Source: Geojedonia sp051814705
GTDB taxonomy: Bacteria > Bacteroidota > Bacteroidia > Flavobacteriales > Flavobacteriaceae
Assembly (NCBI GenBank): GCA_051814705.1
Contig: JBPWQW010000001.1
Coordinates: forward strand, 372,001-436,000
Direction of reading: 5' to 3'
DNA length: 64,000 nucleotides
Shown here: piece after piece, positions 54,704-63,008 of the stretch
Position numbering within the stretch: position 1 is the stretch's first letter
Layout: each line of letters opens with the position of its first letter
Notes under the pieces: model-generated
What the model saw: the letters and a program-made list of their open reading frames with translations, nothing else
The model's database searches: none
What the model was told of the DNA's origin: nothing
Program-made: the position numbers and the translations under genes

Positions 54704-55342
54704 TTACATTAGCTTTAAAACACCAAACGCGGATGCCATATGAAAATTTGGTATCTCTGTTTTTGGATTGACCCATGTTAACCAAATTGGATTATAAAGG
54801 GTTTCTTTCGTTTTATAATATTTCGCTCTAAAAATACCTGTCTCTATTGTATTGCCATGGATTAAGTTTAGTTTTTTTAATGACGCTATACTTATTTTGC
54901 CTTCAACACTAAACCCTTTTGCATTAGAGTTAGACTTTACCATTAAATCTTCCTGAGGCCAATTCCAATTAAAGTCAAAATTTCTATCTGGATATGCTTT
55001 GAAATCCATAACTCGTGGCGTTGGATCTATTTCTAGACAATAATATGGATTGAGAGAGGCATTTGAACGAAAGAACAATTCGACTCGATCGGAAACGTTT
55101 ATGCTATTATAACCTTCGTCTGATGTATCGATATGTATAGTGTCATCCAAGACTTGAAAGCAAAAGAACAAATATTCGCCATCCCACAGAGCTTCAAATT
55201 TTGTCTCTGTTTTCTTTATATCCTCCCAAGGAGAACAGAAATCAATCAATTCCAAGGCTTTTTCCCAAAGCTTATCATCTCCTTTTCCTGTTACGCTTAA
55301 GCTATTGACTGGGATTGGGTTTACAGTATAGATCTTCATCAT
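54704..55342 (-). CDS. Carbohydrate-binding family 9-like protein
   Basis: Encodes 212 residues. The pattern GKGDDKLWEKALELIDF then TKFEALWDGEYLFFCFQVLD, ending in NPIWLTWVNPKTEIPNFH and a hydrophobic strand, is that of CBM9-like/DOMON beta-sandwiches. No signal peptide or lipobox is visible, so it may be cytoplasmic or the true N-terminus is elsewhere. It closes the glycan locus, convergent with the LacI-type regulator gene. It could bind a sugar or fine-tune an enzyme; no direct evidence. Confidence 0.75.
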   Translation of the reverse strand: MMKIYTVNPIPVNSLSVTGKGDDKLWEKALELIDFCSPWEDIKKTETKFEALWDGEYLFFCFQVLDDTIHIDTSDEGYNSINVSDRVELFFRSNASLNPYYCLEIDPTPRVMDFKAYPDRNFDFNWNWPQEDLMVKSNSNAKGFSVEGKISIASLKKLNLIHGNTIETGIFRAKYYKTKETLYNPIWLTWVNPKTEIPNFHMASAFGVLKLM

Positions 55343-55471
55343 ATTCTTTTAAAAAATTTGCAAAAAACAAGTATATGAAACACAGTCACTTTACAGTATG
55401 TAAATTTAGGAAAAAATTACAGGGTTTAGTCAAGTTATAACGCCTATACAAATATCCTATGTAACAGGAAT

Positions 55472-55507
55472 AAAAAAGGGACAAATCATATAATACTGAT
55501 CTGTCCC
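55472..55507 (-). terminator. Intrinsic terminator of tRNA-Leu
   Basis: Read on the minus strand, GGGACAGATCA, an eight-base loop and TGATTTGTCCC form an 11-base stem with one mismatch, followed by six U residues, starting seven bases after the tRNA end. Confidence 0.85.
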
Positions 55508-55514
55508 TGTTACG

Positions 55515-55596
55515 TACTCAAGGTGGGAATCGAACCCACACTCCCGAAAGAACTGGATTTTGAATCCAGCGCGTCTACCAATTCCGCCACTTGAGC
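55515..55596 (-). tRNA. tRNA-Leu (anticodon CAA)
   Basis: Read on the minus strand it folds as a cloverleaf: acceptor GCTCAAG/CTTGAGT (first pair G-U), D-arm with AATTGGTAGACGC, anticodon stem CTGGA/TCCAG with loop TTCAAAA (anticodon CAA, reads UUG), a long variable arm (TTCTTTCGGGAG) typical of class II leucine tRNA, and T-arm GTGGGTTCGATTCCCAC. The discriminator is A. CCA is not encoded and must be added. Single gene followed by its own terminator. Confidence 0.95.
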
Positions 55597-55660
55597 AATT
55601 CGGATTGCAAAATTATAAAATAAATCAGTACTTACAATTAAAATAGTGGCTTTTATGCTT

Positions 55661-55688
55661 TTGCAGTCCAAATTAATTCCTAAATTTG
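55661..55688 (+). promoter_or_regulatory. Promoter of prs
   Basis: TTG (55661-55663) and TAAATTTG (55681-55688), spaced 17 bases, are a clear Bacteroidota promoter. An in-frame TTG at 55686 that would lengthen Prs lies inside the -7 element, so ATG 55740 is the start. Confidence 0.65.
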
Positions 55689-55739
55689 CACCTCGTTAAA
55701 CAAAAGCAATTTAATTCATTACTTTACAACTCATTACAA

Positions 55740-56681
55740 ATGCCTAACGTAATTACCGAAGCTAAAATTTTTGCTTGTCATCAAAGTAAAGAGCTTGCTG
55801 AAAAAATTGCAGCCAACTTTGGTGTAAAATTGGGTAAAGTAATTACTTCTACCTATAGCGATGGCGAGTTTCAGCCATCGTATGAAGAATCTATAAGAGG
55901 AACACGAATATTCATTATTGGTTCAACTCATCCAGGTCCAGAAAACTTAATGGAAATGCTGTTAATGATTGATGCGGCCAAACGTGCATCGGCAAGACAT
56001 GTTACAGCTGTATTACCTTATTTTGGTTGGGCTAGACAAGACAGAAAAGATAAACCAAGAGTACCCATAGCCGCCAAATTGGTAGCAAAAATGCTAGAAG
56101 CCGCAGGTGCGACGCGTATAATCACCATGGATTTACATGCTGATCAAATTCAAGGTTTTTTTGAAAAACCTGTGGATCATTTATTTGCATCAACAGTATT
56201 TTTACCCTACCTAAAAAGTTTGAATTTAGAAAACCTAACCATTGCCTCTCCAGATATGGGAGGTTCTAAAAGGGCTTATGCTTATTCAAAAGCAATGGAA
56301 AGCGATGTGGTCATTTGTTACAAGCAACGCGCAAAAGCCAACGTGATATCTAGTATGGAACTTATCGGCGATGTTACAGGTAAAAATGTGGTTTTGGTAG
56401 ATGACATGGTCGATACTGCAGGAACCTTGGCTAAAGCTGCAGATATAATGATGGAACGCGGTGCATTAAGCGTAAGGGCCATTTGCACACACCCAATTTT
56501 ATCTGGTAATGCTTATGAAAAAATTGAAAATTCCAAATTACTGGAGTTAATCGTATCTGATACAATTCCTTTAAAACAAAAAAGCAGCAAAATTAGAGTG
56601 ATAAGCTGCGCCGAACTTTTTGCAGATGTCATGCATAATGTACATAACAACAAATCAATAAGTTCAAAATTTATAATGTAG
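55740..56681 (+). CDS. prs: Ribose-phosphate pyrophosphokinase
   Basis: Encodes 313 residues, the usual length. It makes PRPP from ribose 5-phosphate and ATP for purine, pyrimidine, His, Trp and NAD synthesis. Motifs: STYSDGEFQPSYEESIRGT, LPYFGWARQDRKDKPR (flexible loop/ATP site), MDLHADQIQGFF, SPDMGGSKRA and the PRPP-binding loop VVLVDDMVDTAGTL. It starts a core block with rplY and pth. Weak hairpin AACCACCA/TGGTGGTT (56699-56723) follows, but it lacks a T-run, so transcription may continue to rplY. Confidence 0.97.
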   Translation: MPNVITEAKIFACHQSKELAEKIAANFGVKLGKVITSTYSDGEFQPSYEESIRGTRIFIIGSTHPGPENLMEMLLMIDAAKRASARHVTAVLPYFGWARQDRKDKPRVPIAAKLVAKMLEAAGATRIITMDLHADQIQGFFEKPVDHLFASTVFLPYLKSLNLENLTIASPDMGGSKRAYAYSKAMESDVVICYKQRAKANVISSMELIGDVTGKNVVLVDDMVDTAGTLAKAADIMMERGALSVRAICTHPILSGNAYEKIENSKLLELIVSDTIPLKQKSSKIRVISCAELFADVMHNVHNNKSISSKFIM

Positions 56682-56767
56682 TTTCGACTATATTCAACAA
56701 CCACCACATAAAATATGGTGGTTTAAAAAATTAAAAAAAGAATAAATATTAACTATAAATAAAAACA

Positions 56768-57430
56768 ATGAAATCAATTACAATCAATGGATCTCAAAGA
56801 GAAAGCGTGGGCAAAAAAGCAACAAAGGCCTTACGTAATGCTGGTCAGATTCCTTGCGTATTATACGGAGGAGACAAACCAGTACATTTCTTTGCAGCAG
56901 AATTAGCATTCTCAAAACTGGTATATACTCCTAACGTACATACCGTTGTGATTGCTTTAGACAATGGTAAAACGTATGATGCTATTATGCAAGACATCCA
57001 GTTTCACCCTGTAACCGATAGAATCTTGCACGTAGATTTTTATCAATTATTTGCCGACAAAGAAATCACCATGGATATTCCAGTATATATTATTGGAACT
57101 TCAAAAGGGGTGTTAAACGGCGGTGTATTACGTAAAAACCAGCGTAAATTAAGAGTAAAGGCATTGCCTGCCAATTTACCTGACTTTATAGAAGCGGACA
57201 TCACGCCTTTAAAAATTGGAGATAAATTATACATCACCACTATAGCAAATGAAGCCTATAAATTTTTACATCCAGACAATACAGTGGTTTGCCAAGTAAG
57301 CCGTTCTAGAGCTAGTATTGCTGAATTTGAAGGAGAAGATGAAGAATTACTTGAAGGTGCAGAAGCCTCAGAATCTCCTGAAGGAGAAGGAACTCCTGCT
57401 ACAGAAGCAACTTCTGAAAATCAAGAGTAA
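56768..57430 (+). CDS. rplY: 50S ribosomal protein L25/general stress protein Ctc
   Basis: Encodes 220 residues: an N-terminal L25 domain that binds 5S rRNA (about 1-90, with GKKATKALRNAGQIPCVLYG), a C-terminal beta domain (about 95-185, VNGGVLRK-like NGGVLRKNQRKLRVKALP) and a very acidic tail (EGEDEELLEGAEASESPEGE) seen in long (Ctc-type) members. It follows prs, a frequent neighbour. A terminator lies after the stop. Confidence 0.95.
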   Translation: MKSITINGSQRESVGKKATKALRNAGQIPCVLYGGDKPVHFFAAELAFSKLVYTPNVHTVVIALDNGKTYDAIMQDIQFHPVTDRILHVDFYQLFADKEITMDIPVYIIGTSKGVLNGGVLRKNQRKLRVKALPANLPDFIEADITPLKIGDKLYITTIANEAYKFLHPDNTVVCQVSRSRASIAEFEGEDEELLEGAEASESPEGEGTPATEATSENQE

Positions 57431-57452
57431 CCTTTTACTCATTTAATAAATG

Positions 57453-57484
57453 AAAAGCATTCTGATATATCAGGATGCTTTTTT
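57453..57484 (+). terminator. Intrinsic terminator after rplY
   Basis: AAAAGCATTCTGA, loop TATA, TCAGGATGCTTTT with one internal mismatch, followed by more T residues. It lies between rplY and pth, which therefore may have its own promoter. Confidence 0.78.
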
Positions 57485-57505
57485 ATTTTTACAGAAATTA
57501 AAATC

Positions 57506-58141
57506 ATGTTCAAATTCTTCTTTAACCTATTTAAAAAAGAAAATGCTTCAGAAAAAAATGAAGACCTTAACACCATGAAAAAATATCTCGTTGTAGGTTT
57601 GGGAAACATTGGAGAACAATACCAAAAAACACGTCATAATATCGGGTTTAAAATTCTCGATTCTTTAGCAGAAAAAGAATCCATCACTTTTGAAACAAAA
57701 AAGCTTGGGGATATCGCCGTTTATAAATTTAAAGGCCGACAGTTTATTTTGTTAAAACCCAGCACCTATATGAATTTGAGTGGGAAATCTATTCTTTATT
57801 GGTTGACCAAAGAAAATATACTTTTAGAAAACCTGCTCGTCATCACTGACGACATTAACTTACCCTTCGGAACCATTAGACTAAAAACCAAAGGCAGTGA
57901 TGGAGGGCATAATGGTTTAAAAGATATTCAGGACAAACTACAGACCATAAACTACAATAGGTTTAGATTTGGAATAAGTGATCAATTCAGTAAAGGCAGG
58001 CAAGTTGATTATGTTTTGGGCAACTGGACAGACGAAGAAAAGAATCTTTTGCCCGAGCGTTTAGAAAAATCTGTTGAACTTATAAAATCATTTGGAACTG
58101 CTGGTGTTTCTATTACCATGAATACGTTTAATGGAACATAA
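57506..58141 (+). CDS. pth: Peptidyl-tRNA hydrolase
   Basis: Encodes 211 residues from ATG 57506; the conserved core begins at an internal Met (57575, MKKYLVVGLGNIG). The 23-residue extension (MFKFFFNLFKKENASEK) is hydrophobic-basic and I cannot tell which start is used. The enzyme frees tRNAs from prematurely released peptides. Motifs: YQKTRHNIGFKILD with the catalytic His, KPSTYMNLSGKSI, ITDDINLPFGTIRLK and KGSDGGHNGLKDI. It is separated from rplY by a terminator. Confidence 0.94.
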   Translation: MFKFFFNLFKKENASEKNEDLNTMKKYLVVGLGNIGEQYQKTRHNIGFKILDSLAEKESITFETKKLGDIAVYKFKGRQFILLKPSTYMNLSGKSILYWLTKENILLENLLVITDDINLPFGTIRLKTKGSDGGHNGLKDIQDKLQTINYNRFRFGISDQFSKGRQVDYVLGNWTDEEKNLLPERLEKSVELIKSFGTAGVSITMNTFNGT

Positions 58142-58235
58142 TTCAGGCTTTAGACTGTATTTTAGCCACTATAAATAATATATTTTAGTTAAAAGACTTT
58201 AATTCATATATTTATAAAAAAATGTTGACAGTCCT

Positions 58236-60218
58236 ATGAAAAGCATGATATTGAACTTGCTTATGGCGGGTTTTTTTATGTGTTCAGGTATTTTGTTTTC
58301 CCAAGAAAAAAAATCAAATCACAGTAAAACCCAACCTTCTCCAAATGGAATTTTCAGATGCCTTTCTGATGAATATAATGCTGGACTTTTAAAAAAACAC
58401 CCCAATATGATGGGAAGTTCAGGGTTTGAAAAAAAACTACAGAACACCATAAAGAACAATAAACTTTCAAAGATTCAATCTACAAGAGGCGCAACACTTG
58501 TAAGGATCCCTGTGGTTGTACATGTTATCCATAATGGGACTGCTATAGGCGTTGGAGCAAACATCTCGAATGCACAAGTACTGTCACAAATTCAAGTCCT
58601 TAATGAAGATTATAGAAAAATGTTCAACACTAGAGGCTATAATTCACATCCTGATGGAGCCGACACCAATATCGAATTTTATTTAGCAAGAGAGGATCCA
58701 GATTGCAATCCAACCACAGGAATTGAGCGCTATGATTTATCAAGCATCAGCACCACTTGGTCCAGTGGCTTTAGTGGAAATACTAACGATATTTTAAAAC
58801 CCCTAACCATTTGGGATCCGTCTCGTTACCTTAATATGTGGACGGTTACGTTTACTGAAAGCACTGATTTAGGCTATGCTCAATTTCCGGGAGGCCCATC
58901 AGATACCGATGGTGTGGTTATGGGCTATCAATATTTTGGTTCCAATGATGCTTCTGGTGTGAATTTAAATAGTTCAGCACCCTATAATTTAGGAAGAACC
59001 ACTACCCATGAAGTAGGCCACTATTTAGGTTTATACCACACTTTTGAAGGTGGGTGCGGTGGCGTTGGAGATCAAGTCTCAGACACGCCTCCTGTAAACC
59101 AAGCAAATTATGGTTGCCCTGTTGGTGCAGACTCCTGTCCTGCCGCTCCTGATGGTATTTTGGATATGATTGAAAATTATATGGAATATACCGATGATAG
59201 CTGTATGAACATTTTTACTAATGGGCAAAGCACCAGAATGGATGGCGTATTATCTGGAGCTCGTTTATCTTTAGCAAATTCTACAGTGCCAGATACGGCC
59301 TTGCCATCAGTTAGTTATGATAGTAGTATTAAGATTATGGATTTAAATCTAGATCCATGCACGGGCTCATTCACTCCAGAAGTTAAATTAGCTAATTATG
59401 GAACCGTGACCTTAACATCAGCAACCCTATCTTATAATCTGAATAACGGGACCCCAATTCATATTAACTGGACTGGTTCATTAGCAGAAGGGTCCTCAGA
59501 AATAATTAATTTACCAACTTTGAGTACACCTTCTGGTAATAATAACTTTAATATCACTGTATCACAATCTAATGCCGATCAAAGAAGTTGCAATGACACA
59601 AATAGTGAAAATTTTGTTGGTGTTTCTTATGAGTCGACATTACAGGTTCATCTAACCTTAAGAACAGATAATTATGCCAGCGAAACGAGTTGGGAATTTA
59701 AGGATAGTGCGAATACTGTATTGTATAATAGTCCCAATTATAATAACTCAAATAATAATAAAACCTTCAATTATGATTTTGTAGTTGAAGCAAATGAGTG
59801 CTACACCTTTACAATTTCAGATTCTGAAGGCGATGGCATCTGTTGTGAATATGGCAATGGATATTATGAATTAAAAACAGACAATAATACCCTTATAACC
59901 AGTGGTGGTGGATTTAGTTCATCAGAATCTACAGTGATGTCTACCACTGCATTGGGCGTGGGTGATTTTTTTGAGACAAACAAGGTTAAACTATATCCTA
60001 ATCCAACAACTTCTGATATGACCATTGGACTGTTTAATCCACATAATTTACCCGATGGCTATACGATTTATAATATGTTGGGCCAAAAAGTTATGTCTAA
60101 AATGGTGTCAAATCCCGAAGACTTAACAATTAATACCTCGATATTTAGTAATGGAATATACTTTATAAGGCTTTCAAAAAAGAATGAAGCACGGACTATT
60201 CCTTTTATTAAAAAATAA
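58236..60218 (+). CDS. Secreted pappalysin-like (M43) zinc metalloprotease with T9SS tail
   Basis: Encodes 660 residues. Signal peptide (about 1-22, ending LFSQ). The zinc site is HEVGHYLGLYH (258-268) and the Met-turn region NYMEYTDDSCMNIFTNGQ follows, typical of pappalysin-type proteases, with several disulfide cysteines. A beta-sandwich middle (about 370-560) precedes a C-terminal type IX secretion domain (about 583-660, KLYPNPTTSDMTIGLFN then YTIYNMLGQKVMSK). It should be exported and surface-bound or released, digesting environmental proteins. Stands alone with a terminator after it. Confidence 0.92.
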   Translation: MKSMILNLLMAGFFMCSGILFSQEKKSNHSKTQPSPNGIFRCLSDEYNAGLLKKHPNMMGSSGFEKKLQNTIKNNKLSKIQSTRGATLVRIPVVVHVIHNGTAIGVGANISNAQVLSQIQVLNEDYRKMFNTRGYNSHPDGADTNIEFYLAREDPDCNPTTGIERYDLSSISTTWSSGFSGNTNDILKPLTIWDPSRYLNMWTVTFTESTDLGYAQFPGGPSDTDGVVMGYQYFGSNDASGVNLNSSAPYNLGRTTTHEVGHYLGLYHTFEGGCGGVGDQVSDTPPVNQANYGCPVGADSCPAAPDGILDMIENYMEYTDDSCMNIFTNGQSTRMDGVLSGARLSLANSTVPDTALPSVSYDSSIKIMDLNLDPCTGSFTPEVKLANYGTVTLTSATLSYNLNNGTPIHINWTGSLAEGSSEIINLPTLSTPSGNNNFNITVSQSNADQRSCNDTNSENFVGVSYESTLQVHLTLRTDNYASETSWEFKDSANTVLYNSPNYNNSNNNKTFNYDFVVEANECYTFTISDSEGDGICCEYGNGYYELKTDNNTLITSGGGFSSSESTVMSTTALGVGDFFETNKVKLYPNPTTSDMTIGLFNPHNLPDGYTIYNMLGQKVMSKMVSNPEDLTINTSIFSNGIYFIRLSKKNEARTIPFIKK

Positions 60219-60236
60219 AAGCCAATTAAAAGGACT

Positions 60237-60266
60237 AAAAGAGGGTGAATTTTAGACCCTCTTTTT
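60237..60266 (+). terminator. Intrinsic terminator after the M43 protease gene
   Basis: AAAAGAGGGT, nine-base loop, ACCCTCTTTT, continuing in a T-rich run. Confidence 0.82.
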
Positions 60267-60308
60267 ATTTTAATAGGTTTAATACTTATTTTTACAAAAA
60301 ATCTGTCT

Positions 60309-61229
60309 TTGAAAATACATCATACGCTAAGCTCCTATCCAAAAACCCCTTCGGCAATCACCATTGGCACTTTTGACGGTGTCCATTTAGGACATCAAAA
60401 AATCATTAAAAGGCTTCAGAGTATAGCCAAAGACAAAGGGCTTCAATCAGTTATTCTTACATTTTTTCCTCATCCAAGAATGGTCTTGCAAAATGCAGTA
60501 GATGTTAAACTATTGAATACCATAGAAGAGCGGCAAGAAATTCTGTCCGATTTAGGTTTGGATCATTTAGTTGTAAAAAAATTCACCAAAGAATTTTCGA
60601 GGTTATCTGCAGAACACTATGTAAGGGAGGTTCTTGTTAATAAACTTAATGCAAAATATATTATTATTGGCTACGACCATAGGTTTGGCAAAAACAGGAA
60701 GGCCAATATCAAAGATCTTATAGCTTTTGGCAAACAATTTGACTTTAATGTAGAAGAAATTTCTGTGCAAGATGTGGAAGATGTTGCAGTAAGTTCCACT
60801 AAAATAAGAAGAGCCTTAAATGATGGCGATATAAAAACAGCAAATGCTTTTTTAGGTTATGACTACTTTTTAACAGGAACGGTAATTAAAGGCAAACAAA
60901 TAGGTAAGCAAATTGGATTTCCAACGGCCAATATTGATATTAAAGAACACTATAAGCTCATTCCAAAAAACGGCGTTTATGTTGTGAAATCTCTTATTGA
61001 AAACACCCTTTTTTATGGTATGATGAATATCGGCACCAATCCAACTGTTGACGGAACAAAACAATCCATCGAGGTTCATTTTTTTGATTTTGACCAAGAT
61101 CTTTACGACAAAAGGCTAAAAATTGAACTACTGGAGCGCTTAAGGGATGAGCGCAAATTCGAATCGTTGGAATCCCTTCAATCCCAATTAAATAACGACA
61201 GAGAGGATGCACTAAAATTTATTGGTTAA
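60309..61229 (+). CDS. ribF: Bifunctional riboflavin kinase / FAD synthetase
   Basis: Encodes 306 residues. It makes FMN from riboflavin and FAD from FMN. The N-terminal FAD synthetase domain has ITIGTFDGVHLGHQKII (17-33) and GYDHRFGKNRKANI; the C-terminal flavokinase domain has GKQIGFPTANIDI, PKNGVYVV and MNIGTNPTVDG. No ATG precedes the core; the start is a TTG (60309) giving (M)KIHHTLSSYP, a natural N-terminus. serS follows in the same direction but with its own promoter. Confidence 0.94.
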   Translation: MKIHHTLSSYPKTPSAITIGTFDGVHLGHQKIIKRLQSIAKDKGLQSVILTFFPHPRMVLQNAVDVKLLNTIEERQEILSDLGLDHLVVKKFTKEFSRLSAEHYVREVLVNKLNAKYIIIGYDHRFGKNRKANIKDLIAFGKQFDFNVEEISVQDVEDVAVSSTKIRRALNDGDIKTANAFLGYDYFLTGTVIKGKQIGKQIGFPTANIDIKEHYKLIPKNGVYVVKSLIENTLFYGMMNIGTNPTVDGTKQSIEVHFFDFDQDLYDKRLKIELLERLRDERKFESLESLQSQLNNDREDALKFIG

Positions 61230-61313
61230 ACAGCCTTATGTTTTAATTCAATTTAACTAAGTAACGATTCCGTAAAAACCTTCAAAACAAGATTAATTGT
61301 AGTCGTAATTGCT

Positions 61314-61321
61314 TAAATTTG
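61314..61321 (+). promoter_or_regulatory. Promoter -7 element for serS
   Basis: TAAATTTG matches TAnnTTTG and ends 19 bases before the serS ATG. A TTG at 61297-61299 lies 14 bases upstream, closer than usual for a -33. Confidence 0.5.
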
Positions 61322-61340
61322 TCCCTTAAATTTTTCAATA

Positions 61341-62609
61341 ATGTTACAAGTCCCTTTTATTAGAGAACATAAAGAAGAAGTCATTAAAGGCTTGGCAAAA
61401 CGAAGTATTGATGCTTCAAAAATGATTGATGATGTCATTGCACTTGATGAGGATCGAAGACACTTACAAACACAGCTTGATAATATTCTGGCTGAATCCA
61501 ATAGCTTATCTAAAGAGATTGGTATCTTATATAAAACAGGAGCAATTCAAGAAGCTAATAGTCTAAAAGACAAAACTGGGCAATTAAAAGAAGAATCTAA
61601 AAACTTAAGCGAACAACTAAACGAAAAAGTCGAAGCTCTTAACCAATTGCTTTACAAAATTCCTAATGTTCCTAATACGCTTGTCCCTCCAGGAAATACA
61701 GAACAAGACAATAAAGAGGTTTATAGAGAAGGTGATATTCCCAAATTACACAAGGATGCTTTGCCACATTGGGATCTGGCTAAAAAATACGATATTATCG
61801 ATTTTGAACTCGGCAATAAAATCACCGGAACAGGATTTCCGGTCTACAAAGGTAAAGGCGCCAAATTACAACGCGCTTTAATTGCTTACTTTTTGGATAA
61901 AAATACAGCTGCTGGTTATACTGAATACCAACTCCCTCATTTAGTCAATGAGGCTTCAGGGTTTGGAACTGGGCAATTGCCAGATAAAGAAGGGCAAATG
62001 TATCATGTAACTGAAGATAATTTATATCTCATCCCAACTGCCGAGGTTCCAGCAACCAACTTGTTTAGGGATAATTTGCTTAACGAATCCGATTTACCAA
62101 TTGCTGTTACCGGTTATACTCCGTGTTTCAGGAGGGAAGCGGGAAGTTATGGAGCTCATGTAAGAGGCTTGAACCGATTGCACCAATTTGATAAAGTGGA
62201 GATTTTACGTATTGAACACCCCAACAGGTCTTACGCTGCCCTTGAAGACATGGTCAATCACGTAAAAGTAATCTTGAAAGAGCTTAAATTACCCTATCGT
62301 ATTTTGCGTTTATGTGGCGGCGATTTAGGGTTTACTTCTGCATTGACTTATGATTTTGAAGTATTTTCAACAGCTCAAGACCGATGGTTGGAAATTTCAT
62401 CGGTTTCAAATTTTGAAACGTTTCAGGCTAACCGCTTAAAATTGCGGTTTAAAAACTCCGCAGGTAAAAGTGAACTTTGCCACACCCTTAACGGTAGCTC
62501 TTTGGCACTTCCTAGGGTTCTTGCAGGTATTTTAGAAAACTACCAAACTCCAGATGGTATTCAAATTCCTGAAGTTTTAATCCCTTACACAGGATTTGAT
62601 AAAATTTAA
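61341..62609 (+). CDS. serS: Serine--tRNA ligase
   Basis: Encodes 422 residues. It charges tRNA-Ser (and tRNA-Sec where present). The N-terminal long coiled-coil arm (about 27-105, LQTQLDNILAESNSLSKEIG, KEESKNLSEQLNEKVEALN) binds the tRNA variable arm. The class II core has motif 2 TPCFRREAGSYGAHVRGLNR and motif 3 LNGSSLALPRVLAGILEN. Length and architecture are standard. In many flavobacteria it lies next to ribF and a TPR gene, as here. Confidence 0.97.
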   Translation: MLQVPFIREHKEEVIKGLAKRSIDASKMIDDVIALDEDRRHLQTQLDNILAESNSLSKEIGILYKTGAIQEANSLKDKTGQLKEESKNLSEQLNEKVEALNQLLYKIPNVPNTLVPPGNTEQDNKEVYREGDIPKLHKDALPHWDLAKKYDIIDFELGNKITGTGFPVYKGKGAKLQRALIAYFLDKNTAAGYTEYQLPHLVNEASGFGTGQLPDKEGQMYHVTEDNLYLIPTAEVPATNLFRDNLLNESDLPIAVTGYTPCFRREAGSYGAHVRGLNRLHQFDKVEILRIEHPNRSYAALEDMVNHVKVILKELKLPYRILRLCGGDLGFTSALTYDFEVFSTAQDRWLEISSVSNFETFQANRLKLRFKNSAGKSELCHTLNGSSLALPRVLAGILENYQTPDGIQIPEVLIPYTGFDKI

Positions 62610-62744
62610 TTTTTGTAAGTTATTTTTTACGATTGTCTGTTGAAATGAATAAAATAGACGTCATTCAACGATTTTCTGTCGTTTTCTTTTGTTTTTTATA
62701 AAATATTTTTGAAGTTAGTATTCCAAATAAGAACTAACCTACTT

Positions 62745-62813
62745 ATGAAAAATATAAAACGCATTGTACTACTTGTAACCTTAATTGTTATGGTAAGCAA
62801 AGTGTTCTTTTAA
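62745..62813 (+). CDS. Very short hydrophobic open frame, possible decayed signal-peptide gene
   Basis: ATG to TAA gives 22 residues, MKNIKRIVLLVTLIVMVSKV plus FF, which looks exactly like a signal peptide. Reading through the stop gives QETCTTKRYN before a second stop. It may be a tiny membrane peptide, or the relic of a small exported protein after a nonsense change. Its mRNA could end at the terminator 105 bases further. Confidence 0.25.
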   Translation: MKNIKRIVLLVTLIVMVSKVFF

Positions 62814-62917
62814 CAGGAGACTTGTACAACAAAACGATATAATTAAAATAGTTTGCCAATGGGGTTAATTGAATCATTTTTATAATATTATGATTTTAGC
62901 ACATTTATTTGAATTGG

Positions 62918-62950
62918 AAATGCCTAAACTTTTGTTTGGGCATTTTTTTT
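62918..62950 (+). terminator. Intrinsic terminator in the serS-TPR gap
   Basis: AAATGCCTAAAC, loop TTTT, GTTTGGGCATTT (one mismatch), then a T-run to 62950. It may end the serS transcript or one from the small frame at 62745. Confidence 0.82.
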
Positions 62951-63008
62951 ATAAAAACATTCACAATACTAAAAACTTACTTTAGTTATATTTACATAAA
63001 TTAGAGTC

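Larger units (their letters stand above)
62610..63008 (+). other. serS-TPR intergenic region
   Basis: The 399 bp contain an inverted pair GTTGAAATGA/TCATTCAAC (about 62639-62670), a GTTAGT/ACTAAC pair (62714-62738), a 22-codon hydrophobic frame and a terminator. No larger gene is seen. Confidence 0.5.

Noticed and set aside
33000..55600. Island attachment-site repeat matching the tRNA-Leu 3' end
   Set aside because: No copy of the tRNA end was found near the other edge of the locus, and no integrase or transposase gene is present.
56699..56723. Terminator between prs and rplY
   Set aside because: The stem AACCACCA/TGGTGGTT is followed by A residues, not T, so it is not a convincing plus-strand terminator.
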